In this document: positions 54,957-61,995 of the stretch, piece by piece | How the letters are laid out: each line of letters starts with the position of its first letter | How positions within the stretch are numbered: the first letter of the stretch is position 1 | NCBI GenBank assembly: GCA_947581825.1 | Contig: CANPVP010000008.1 | Span: forward strand, 1-64,000 | DNA from: an uncultured Clostridia bacterium | GTDB taxonomy: Bacteria > Bacillota > Clostridia > TANB77 > CAG-508 | Direction: 5' to 3' | Length of the DNA stretch: 64,000 nt | Notes under the pieces: model-generated | Seen by the model: the letters and a program-made list of their open reading frames with translations, nothing else | Databases searched by the model: none | What the model was told of the DNA's origin: nothing | Position numbers and translations under genes: made by a program

Positions 54957-55092
54957 TTTGGTCTCCTCCTACCGCCTTTACGGGGCGGTTTTCTCCTCCA
55001 TATTCCGGGAGGTACCCTACTGTTTGTGCAATGCTATATAATCTAGTGCATGCATAGTAGGACAAAGTACGGTTGCCGTTTCCAGCAATCCA
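54957..55092 (-). promoter_or_regulatory. Structured leader of cassette E
   Basis: A leader of about 135 nt holds ACCGCC/GGCGGT directly next to the ribosome site AGGAGGAG. A CCTCC segment further upstream can pair with GGAGG in its own hairpin (CCTCC CGGAATAT GGAGG) or with the GGAGG of the ribosome site. CCTACT/AGTAGG forms an outer stem. The choice of partner could switch translation, as in cassette B. Confidence 0.45.
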
Positions 55093-55098
55093 CCTTTT

Positions 55099-55127
55099 AT
55101 TATACCAGTTTTTTCTATTTTTGTCAA
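55099..55127 (-). promoter_or_regulatory. Promoter of cassette E
   Basis: On the minus strand TTGACA (55127-55122) and TATAAT (55104-55099) match consensus with a 17-bp spacer. Confidence 0.88.
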
Positions 55128-55228
55128 CTTGTTTCTCTCTTGAATTTTCGACAAATTTCAACTTTATAAATTTTTTAATTTAATACAAAAATGTTCCCTA
55201 TCATTTGAAATATTTCAGCTTATTTTTA

Positions 55229-55257
55229 TTGATTATTCAAGCTTTTTAGTGTATAAT
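55229..55257 (+). promoter_or_regulatory. Promoter of leuS
   Basis: TTGATT (55229-55234) and TATAAT (55252-55257) are 17 bp apart. Only about 57 nt separate the start of the transcript from leuS, too short for a T-box. Confidence 0.75.
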
Positions 55258-55320
55258 GTTGAAAAGTTTTTTAAATATTTATTAGAGCATACTTTATACA
55301 CTGCTCAAATGGAGGTTTTT

Positions 55321-57714
55321 ATGGGATACGATTTTAAAAATATTGAAAAAAAATGGCAAAAATACTGGGATGATAATAAAACCTTTGCAACTGATGTATG
55401 GGATTTTTCTAAGCCAAAATTTTATGCTTTGGATATGTTTCCTTATCCATCAGGTCAAGGACTTCATGTAGGTCATCCAGAAGGATATACTGCAACAGAC
55501 ATATTATCTAGAATGAGAAGAATGCAAGGTTATAATGTTTTACATCCTATGGGATGGGATGCTTTTGGTCTGCCTGCTGAACAGTATGCTATAAAAACTG
55601 GAAATCATCCAGATAAATTTACTTTTGAAAATATTGCTACTTTCAAAAGGCAATTAAAAATGTTAGGTTTTTCGTTTGATTGGGATAAAGAAATTTCAAC
55701 CACTGATCCTAATTATTATAAGTGGACTCAATGGATTTTCAAACAATTATATAATGATGGTTTAGCAAAACTAGTTGACATGCCTGTTAATTGGTGTGAA
55801 GAATTAGGTACTGTTTTAGCTAATGACGAAATTATAGATGGAAAAAGTGAACGTGGCGGATTCCCTGTAGTTCGTAAAAATATGAAACAATGGATACTTG
55901 ATATTCCAAAATATGCAGAAATTTTACTAGCTGGGTTAGATGAACTTGACTGGCCAGAATCAACTAAAGAAATTCAAAGAAATTGGATTGGTAAGTCTGT
56001 TGGTGCAGAAGTTAATTTTAAAGTAGCTAATCACGAAGATTTACAATTTACAGTATTTACTACTAGATGTGATACTCTATTTGGTGCAACTTATTGTGTT
56101 CTAGCACCTGAAAGCGAATTAGTTTCTCAAATTGTAACTTCTGATCAAAAAAATGCTGTTGACGAATACATTAAACTTTGCAGTTCTAAATCTGACTTAG
56201 AGAGAACAGATTTGAACAAAGATAAAACTGGTGTATTTACAGGTGCTTATGCTATTAATCCTGTAAATAATAAGCAAATTCCTATTTGGATTGCCGATTA
56301 TGTTCTAGCAAGTTATGGAACTGGTGCCATAATGGCTGTTCCTGCTCATGATACTCGTGATTATGAATTTGCTACTAAATTTGGTTTAGATATTATTCCT
56401 GTTTTAGAAGGTGGAGATATTTCAAAAGAAGCATTTACTGAAGATGGTACTCATATTAATTCTGACTTTTTAAATGGATTAAACAAAGAAGATTCCATCG
56501 AAAAAATGCTAAACTGGTTAGAAGAAAATAAAGTGGGAACTAAAAAAATAAATTATAAACTAAGAGAATGGATATTTGCTAGACAAAGATATTGGGGTGA
56601 ACCTATTCCAATTGTTCATACTGATGATGGTATGATAGCTTTACCTGATGATGCTTTACCTTTAATACTACCTACGCTTGAAGATTATAGTCCTTCAAAA
56701 ACTGGTGCTTCTCCTCTATCTAAGGCTACTGATTGGCTACATACATCAATAGATGGAAAAGATGGAATTCGTGAAACAAATACAATGCCTGGGTCTGCCG
56801 GTTCTTCTTGGTATTTCTTAAGATATATTGATCCTAAAAATGATAATGAAATTGCTGATAAAAAATTACTTGAACATTGGCTACCTGTTGACCTTTATGT
56901 TGGTGGTCCTGAACATGCTGTTGGACATCTTCTATATTCTAGATTCTGGAATAACTATCTATATAATAAAGGAGTTGTTCCTGTTAAGGAACCATTTGCT
57001 AAATTGCGTCATCAAGGAATGATTTTAGGTTCAAATGGCGAAAAAATGAGTAAATCAAAAGGAAATGTTATTAATCCTGATGATATGGTAAGAGAATATG
57101 GAGCAGATTCTTTAAGACTTTATGAAATGTTTATGGGCCCTATTGATGCTGCTAAGCCATGGGATCCAAATGGAATTAATGGTGTAAAGAACTTCTTAGA
57201 TAGAGTTTGGAGATTATTTGTTGAATCTGGCAAGCTTAAAGATGAAGAAAATCCAGAACTTGAAAAAGTATATAATTACACAGTTAAAAAAGTTACTGAA
57301 GATTATGAAAATATGTACTTCAATACTGCTATTGCTCAAATGATGATTTTTATAAATACTGCTTATAAAACTGATGTATTACCTAAAAAATATGCAGAAG
57401 GTTTTGTACAATTATTAAATCCAATAGCACCTCATATTACAGAAGAACTTTGGGCTGAAGTTCTAGGACATACAGAGAGCATAGCATATTCAAAATGGCC
57501 TGAATATGATGCATCAAAAATAGTTGAAGATACAGTAGAAATTCCTGTTCAAATAAATGGTAAAGTAAAATCTACTATAAAAATTGCTTTAGATAGCGAT
57601 GAAGAAACAGTTAAGCAATTAGCTCATACTGCTGTAACAGAATTGATAGCTAATAAAACTATCGTTAAAGAAATTTATGTAAAAAATAAGATTTATAATA
57701 TAGTTATTAAATAA
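55321..57714 (+). CDS. leuS: Leucyl-tRNA synthetase
   Basis: 797 residues, class Ia. The HIGH motif appears as HVGH in [20 protein letters not shown]. The editing domain (about 220-400) has [19 protein letters not shown]. The KMSKS motif is in [18 protein letters not shown]. The start at 55321 follows ATGGAGGTTTTT; the frame runs 24 codons further upstream but into the promoter. No T-box precedes it, unlike glyQS. Confidence 0.97.
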   Translation: MGYDFKNIEKKWQKYWDDNKTFATDVWDFSKPKFYALDMFPYPSGQGLHVGHPEGYTATDILSRMRRMQGYNVLHPMGWDAFGLPAEQYAIKTGNHPDKFTFENIATFKRQLKMLGFSFDWDKEISTTDPNYYKWTQWIFKQLYNDGLAKLVDMPVNWCEELGTVLANDEIIDGKSERGGFPVVRKNMKQWILDIPKYAEILLAGLDELDWPESTKEIQRNWIGKSVGAEVNFKVANHEDLQFTVFTTRCDTLFGATYCVLAPESELVSQIVTSDQKNAVDEYIKLCSSKSDLERTDLNKDKTGVFTGAYAINPVNNKQIPIWIADYVLASYGTGAIMAVPAHDTRDYEFATKFGLDIIPVLEGGDISKEAFTEDGTHINSDFLNGLNKEDSIEKMLNWLEENKVGTKKINYKLREWIFARQRYWGEPIPIVHTDDGMIALPDDALPLILPTLEDYSPSKTGASPLSKATDWLHTSIDGKDGIRETNTMPGSAGSSWYFLRYIDPKNDNEIADKKLLEHWLPVDLYVGGPEHAVGHLLYSRFWNNYLYNKGVVPVKEPFAKLRHQGMILGSNGEKMSKSKGNVINPDDMVREYGADSLRLYEMFMGPIDAAKPWDPNGINGVKNFLDRVWRLFVESGKLKDEENPELEKVYNYTVKKVTEDYENMYFNTAIAQMMIFINTAYKTDVLPKKYAEGFVQLLNPIAPHITEELWAEVLGHTESIAYSKWPEYDASKIVEDTVEIPVQINGKVKSTIKIALDSDEETVKQLAHTAVTELIANKTIVKEIYVKNKIYNIVIK

Positions 57715-57715
57715 A

Positions 57716-57745
57716 CGGGAGACCACAGGTCTCCCCTATTTTTTT
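57716..57745 (+). terminator. Terminator of leuS
   Basis: GGGAGACC pairs with GGTCTCCC around a 3-nt loop, followed by a T-run. Confidence 0.8.
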
Positions 57746-57869
57746 GAAAACTTTTTCTGTCTTTTTGTGTCACATAAATGTAATTAAAGTTTAATTGTGC
57801 TGAAATGTAAAATTTTTTATCTAAGTAGTATAATACATTATAGATATATTTATACTAAGGAGAAATGTG

Positions 57870-58979
57870 ATGAAAACAAAGGATATTACTATTGAAGAAA
57901 CTTTAGAAAAAGAAGGAATAACAAACATAAAAGAATTGGATACTTTAAAAGTAAATTCAATTTCAAAATCAGTTGCACAAAAATTGTGTGATGCTTTTCC
58001 AGATTATGGATTAGACTATAAAACTTTATTTATAGAAATTGCTAGACTTAATATGTATTCTGCAACTATGCCAGATAATTTGGCACAAGCAAAATATTAT
58101 TATAAGAATTCAGCAATTTATTTTAATGAAACTGCTGACCTTGATAATTTAGATGCCTTTGCAATACATGAATGCATTCATTATTTACAAAGTGTTAAAG
58201 ATAATGACGGTAAACTTTGTCGCTTAGGTTTATGTAATTTTAGTAAAGCAAAACAACCTGGTATTGCATTAAATGAAGCTGCTGTTCAATTAATAACTAC
58301 AAAATGTGATAATGCAAAATCAGATACAGTAAAATACTATGGTATAGAACTCCCAACTACTAGTCCTACATATTATCCATTAGAATGTTGCTTAGTAAAT
58401 CAAATGGCTCAAGTAACTGGATTAGGTACTTTATTTGAGAGTACACTTCATAGTAATAATAATTTTAAGAATAAATTTATTGAATTAACTTCTGTTTCTG
58501 CTTATGAAACTATTGAATTAAATATAGATTATTTAATGGAACTTGAAGACACTTTATCTTCTTGGTCTGCGAAATTAGTAAGTGATGTTTCAGATAAAGA
58601 AATAGATAAAATAAATTCAAAAATAGCAAAAACTAAAGAAAAAATAGTTACTGTATTTATGGGAGTTCAAAAATTAATATATACATCTTACTTTAATAAG
58701 TATTTTAAAGTATTAAAAGAAAAGAAAGATGTAGAAAACTTTAAGAAATCTTTATCAACATTCCAGAAACTTGTTGGAACTAATGAAACTAATAAAGGTT
58801 TTGATGAATTCTATTCAAATATAGTAGCAAAAGTAGACAAAAAATTTGCAGGTGTCCTAGATGATTCAACATCTTTAACTACTGTTAAAACTAATTTTAT
58901 ATCTACAATCTTTAGAAAAATTAAAGCTTTAATAACCGGTAATGAAACTACAGCAGAAAAGTATACTGATAATAATTAA
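57870..58979 (+). CDS. Uncharacterised HExxH metallopeptidase-like protein
   Basis: 369 residues with no signal peptide. HECIHYLQ near residue 101 is a zinc-metallopeptidase motif, and PGIALNEAAVQLIT near 137 could supply the third ligand (Glu), as in gluzincins. The C-terminal half is helical and charged with a coiled-coil feel (about 240-310). I recognise no named family. The ATG at 57870 follows AAGGAG by 7 nt; an overlapping GTG at 57867 is less likely. It stands alone between two terminators. Confidence 0.55.
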   Translation: MKTKDITIEETLEKEGITNIKELDTLKVNSISKSVAQKLCDAFPDYGLDYKTLFIEIARLNMYSATMPDNLAQAKYYYKNSAIYFNETADLDNLDAFAIHECIHYLQSVKDNDGKLCRLGLCNFSKAKQPGIALNEAAVQLITTKCDNAKSDTVKYYGIELPTTSPTYYPLECCLVNQMAQVTGLGTLFESTLHSNNNFKNKFIELTSVSAYETIELNIDYLMELEDTLSSWSAKLVSDVSDKEIDKINSKIAKTKEKIVTVFMGVQKLIYTSYFNKYFKVLKEKKDVENFKKSLSTFQKLVGTNETNKGFDEFYSNIVAKVDKKFAGVLDDSTSLTTVKTNFISTIFRKIKALITGNETTAEKYTDNN

Positions 58980-58990
58980 TTTTCGAAAAA

Positions 58991-59083
58991 AACTAAAATT
59001 TTTGTAAAATCAAAATTTTAGTCTCCTTATAATTATCTTAAAAGGGAGGAATCTAATCACATAATGTGGATTTAGATTCCTCC
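58991..59083. terminator. Two hairpins between convergent genes
   Basis: ACTAAAATTTT/AAAATTTTAGT (58992-59022) follows the metallopeptidase-like gene. GGAGGAATCTAA (59045-59056) with TTAGATTCCTCC (59072-59083) forms a 12-bp stem whose loop pairs further (CACAT/ATGTG). They probably end transcription from both sides. Confidence 0.55.
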
Positions 59084-59098
59084 ATATTTAATGCTATA

Positions 59099-59122
59099 TG
59101 TAGGGGCGATCATTGATCGCCC
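59099..59122. repeat. REP-like palindrome, second copy
   Basis: TGTAG followed by GGGCGATCATTGATCGCCC. It is the inverse of the copy at 40578-40601 and shares the flanking TGTAG/CTACA. Confidence 0.6.
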
Positions 59123-59141
59123 GAAAAAAACGTTAGAGATG

Positions 59142-60407
59142 TTATAACATATCTTCAATCTTTTTTGCTGCTTCTTTTCCAGACTGTCCTGCCCAAGCAA
59201 CAGTAGCTTTAATGCCAGCTAAATCACCACATGAAAATACTTTATCATCACTAGTTCTATATTCTTCATCAATTTTAATATTATTCCATTTATTTTTTTC
59301 TATTTTTAAATCAGATACAATATTGTCGTCTACCTTAGACCCCACCGCCATTACTACATAATCCATATCTAAATAATAATTGCTATTTTCTATATTAATT
59401 GGCACAAGCCTTTTCTCGCCTTCTTTTTGTACCAATTCAGTTTTTATACATTCTATTTTATTTACTTTCTTATCTTCATTTCCAAATATTTTTAAAATAT
59501 TATTTTGAAATAAAAATTCTATACCTTCTCTTTCCGCTTCTTCTATTTCTTTTTGCTCTGCTGGCATTTCTTTTCTACTTCTTCTATATATTACTGTAAC
59601 TTTACTTGCACCTAATCTTTTTAATGTTCTAGATACATCCATTGCAACATTTCCGCCACCAATTACAGCAATATTTTTATTATTACAATCTGGAAAATCT
59701 TTTGTTTCTAGAAGTTCATTTCCTCCATATACACCTATTAAATCTTCTCCCTCTATCCCCATTTTTGAAGAGATATTTGCACCAAATGATAATAAAACGA
59801 AATCAAATTCTTTCTTTAACTCATCCAAATCTGCTTGTCCTTTAAACTTATAATTATACTTTATATCAACGCCTAAATTTATTAATATTCTTTCTAATAC
59901 ATCAATATATTTCTTTTCTAATCTAAATTCAGGAATACCATAAGTTAATATTCCTCCTATTTTTTCTTGTTTTTCAAACATAGTTACACTAATTCCATTT
60001 TTAGCTAACTCATAGGCAGCCATTATTCCTGAAGGACCTGCTCCGATAACAGCTACTTTTTTATTTTTAGAAACTTTTGATGCTTTTATTTTGTCATACC
60101 ATTTATTTTCAATAGCAAGATCTCCAACAAAAGCTTCTAATGCTCCTATATTTACACTATCGCCCTTTATTCCTCTAACACATGATCCCTCACACTGTTT
60201 TTTATGAGGACAAATTCTTCCGCATATAGGAGATAATATTGTTGTTTCTAATAATATATTAAAAGCTTCTTCATAATTCTCATTTTTTATTTGTTCTATA
60301 AAACCTGGTATGTTATTACCTAATGGGCATGCTTGGCTACATGGTTTATTCTTGCAATTTAAACAATATTTTGCTTTTTCTTTTATTTCTTCTAAATTAT
60401 ATTTCAT
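59142..60407 (-). CDS. GltD-like NAD(P)/FAD oxidoreductase
   Basis: 421 residues. An N-terminal iron-sulfur domain has CLNCKNKPCSQACPLGN and CGRICPHKKQCEGSC. The FAD site is VAVIGAGPSGIMAAYELA and the NAD(P) site is IAVIGGGNVAMDVSRTLKRL. The C-terminal CGDLAGIKATVAWA closes the FAD fold. It resembles the small subunit of glutamate synthase and NfnB-like diaphorases. No large subunit gene is nearby, so the partner is unknown. Confidence 0.85.
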   Translation of the reverse strand: MKYNLEEIKEKAKYCLNCKNKPCSQACPLGNNIPGFIEQIKNENYEEAFNILLETTILSPICGRICPHKKQCEGSCVRGIKGDSVNIGALEAFVGDLAIENKWYDKIKASKVSKNKKVAVIGAGPSGIMAAYELAKNGISVTMFEKQEKIGGILTYGIPEFRLEKKYIDVLERILINLGVDIKYNYKFKGQADLDELKKEFDFVLLSFGANISSKMGIEGEDLIGVYGGNELLETKDFPDCNNKNIAVIGGGNVAMDVSRTLKRLGASKVTVIYRRSRKEMPAEQKEIEEAEREGIEFLFQNNILKIFGNEDKKVNKIECIKTELVQKEGEKRLVPINIENSNYYLDMDYVVMAVGSKVDDNIVSDLKIEKNKWNNIKIDEEYRTSDDKVFSCGDLAGIKATVAWAGQSGKEAAKKIEDML

Positions 60408-60439
60408 TTCCTACCTCCTAGGTTTTAATATAAAAAGAT

Positions 60440-60997
60440 TCATTCCATTGCTTTTTTTACTTCTTTTAAATCCTTCCAGAAAAAGATTTTCTTTGAATCA
60501 TCTCTTAATAAAGCTGCTGGATGAAAAGTTGGCATATACTTTATTCCTTTCTTTTCAATCCACTTTCCCCTTGTATCTGTTATTCCATATTCCTTTCCTA
60601 ATATATTTTTTAAAGCTACACTTCCTAATAAAACTATTATTTTAGGTTTTACTAAAATAACCTGATTTCTTAAATAGTTTATACATACAGATGCTTCATC
60701 ATCCTCTGGATTTCTATTTGATGGTGGTCTACATTTTACAATATTTGCTATGTATACTTCTTTTCTATCTATTCCTAATGCTAGAAAAGCTTCATTCATA
60801 AGTTGTCCTGCTTTTCCAACAAAAGGTTCTCCTAATCTATCCTCATCAGCACCTGGTCCTTCTCCTATAAACATTAAATCCGCTTCTCGATTTCCTGTAC
60901 CAAATACTATGTTAGTTCTATTCGTATATAATTTACAACCTCTACAACCTTTAATAGCTTCTTCTAGTTCTTCCCATGTATTATACATATAAACCAT
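60440..60997 (-). CDS. Family 4 uracil-DNA glycosylase
   Basis: About 185 residues. Motif 1 is GEGPGADEDRLGEPFVG, motif 2 is HPAALLR (in YMPTFHPAALLR), and cysteines of the iron-sulfur cluster are in CRGCKLY and KCRPP with a later Cys in SVCINYL. It removes uracil from DNA. Several starts are possible (61000, 60997, 60988); 60997 is best spaced from AAGGGA. It follows the small frameshifted gene and pgeF on the same strand. Confidence 0.9.
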   Translation of the reverse strand: MVYMYNTWEELEEAIKGCRGCKLYTNRTNIVFGTGNREADLMFIGEGPGADEDRLGEPFVGKAGQLMNEAFLALGIDRKEVYIANIVKCRPPSNRNPEDDEASVCINYLRNQVILVKPKIIVLLGSVALKNILGKEYGITDTRGKWIEKKGIKYMPTFHPAALLRDDSKKIFFWKDLKEVKKAME

Positions 60998-61012
60998 CAT
61001 TCCTTCCCTTAT

Positions 61013-61150
61013 TCAACACACTTCTCCATCATTTTGATTTTTCTATCTTTTGTTGTATCAATATGTGCATTTACACCAATAGGAATAACAATCTTCTTAT
61101 CTATGTGGCCCCAAAATTGTATCTTCCTTTTTTAATCTACTTATCAACAT
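61013..61150 (-). pseudogene. Small gene with a one-base frameshift
   Basis: An ATG at 61150 follows TAGGAGAATTTTATCT, 14 bp after pgeF. The frame starts MLISRLKKEDTI and then stops. In the next frame the sequence continues as WGHIDKKIVIPIGVNAHIDT and TKDRKIKMMEKCVE to a stop at 61013. Removing one T from TTTTGGGG (near 61110) joins them into a 46-residue product. I do not recognise the protein. Confidence 0.5.
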
Positions 61151-61163
61151 AGATAAAATTCTC

Positions 61164-61994
61164 CTACTTTAACATTATAAAAGCATTATTTCTTCCTGAA
61201 TTTTCCTTATCTACTCTAAAAGAATGTACTATATCAGAATTTTTCACTGTACATATTTTTGACTCTACAATGTTTTCACTTTTTAGCCCCATGTCTTCTA
61301 ATATAACTCTATTTATTAATACTGTGTCAATATGATATTTTTGCTTTTCTTCTTTTATTTCACCTTTTTCGAAAATCTCATCTACACGTCTTAGATTCTT
61401 AAATTTATTATAAAACTTTTCATACACATCTTCTTCTACTTCAAAATTAGCTTTTGAAATACTTGGTGCCATACAACATATAATATCACTAGGGGTTGAT
61501 CCATATTCATCTGTCATTTTCTTTATTGTATTTACACTTATTTGTTTTAAAGTTCCTTGCCAACCTGAGTGTGTATTTGCAATTACTTTTTTTATAGGGT
61601 CATAAAATAATAGTAAAATGCAATCTGCAGATGCAGTTGCAAGAATCGTATCTTTTTCTTTTGTTACAACTCCATCAACATCTTTTAAATTTTCTGGAAA
61701 TATTCCATATTGAATATTTTCATTTTGTTTTATGCTCCTTACAATATCTGTATGAGTTTGGTATGGTCTTATAATTTTATTTACATCCCATCCTAAACAA
61801 TCGCATAATTTTTCATATTGTTTTTTATATTTTTCTGGATTTGCTGTAGCTTTTGCATTATCTCCAAAATCTAATGGTTTTATAGTAAAGCAATGTTCAA
61901 GCTCATCATTATATTCTAAAAGTTTTTTAAATTGTATATATTCTATATCACCATTTTTTACATGGATTATATTTTCATTAGATAAATCTTTCAT
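61164..61994 (-). CDS. pgeF: Peptidoglycan editing factor PgeF
   Basis: 276 residues of the DUF152 (laccase-like) family. Zinc-binding residues are seen in IRPYQTHTDIV, ATASADCILLLFYD, ANTHSGWQGTL and the C-terminal IVHSFRVDKENSGRNNAFIM-like end. PgeF removes wrongly placed L-Ser from cell wall precursors. AAAGGAGATTAGA precedes the ATG. It starts 2 bp after the stop of addB, so the genes are cotranscribed. Confidence 0.9.
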   Translation of the reverse strand: MKDLSNENIIHVKNGDIEYIQFKKLLEYNDELEHCFTIKPLDFGDNAKATANPEKYKKQYEKLCDCLGWDVNKIIRPYQTHTDIVRSIKQNENIQYGIFPENLKDVDGVVTKEKDTILATASADCILLLFYDPIKKVIANTHSGWQGTLKQISVNTIKKMTDEYGSTPSDIICCMAPSISKANFEVEEDVYEKFYNKFKNLRRVDEIFEKGEIKEEKQKYHIDTVLINRVILEDMGLKSENIVESKICTVKNSDIVHSFRVDKENSGRNNAFIMLK

Positions 61995-61995
61995 T

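Noticed and set aside
10092-55127. Cassettes explained as contaminating contig joins
   Set aside because: Each cassette is under 1 kb, lies between intact host operons and uses host-like promoters and ribosome sites, so chimeric assembly at five places is unlikely, though it cannot be excluded without reads.
54949-55161. A 70-codon open frame upstream of the cassette E gene
   Set aside because: It runs through the promoter and structured leader and has no ribosome site of its own.
55249-55320. A 24-codon N-terminal extension of leuS
   Set aside because: It begins inside the promoter -10 region; the ATG at 55321 has a good ribosome site and the normal LeuRS start.
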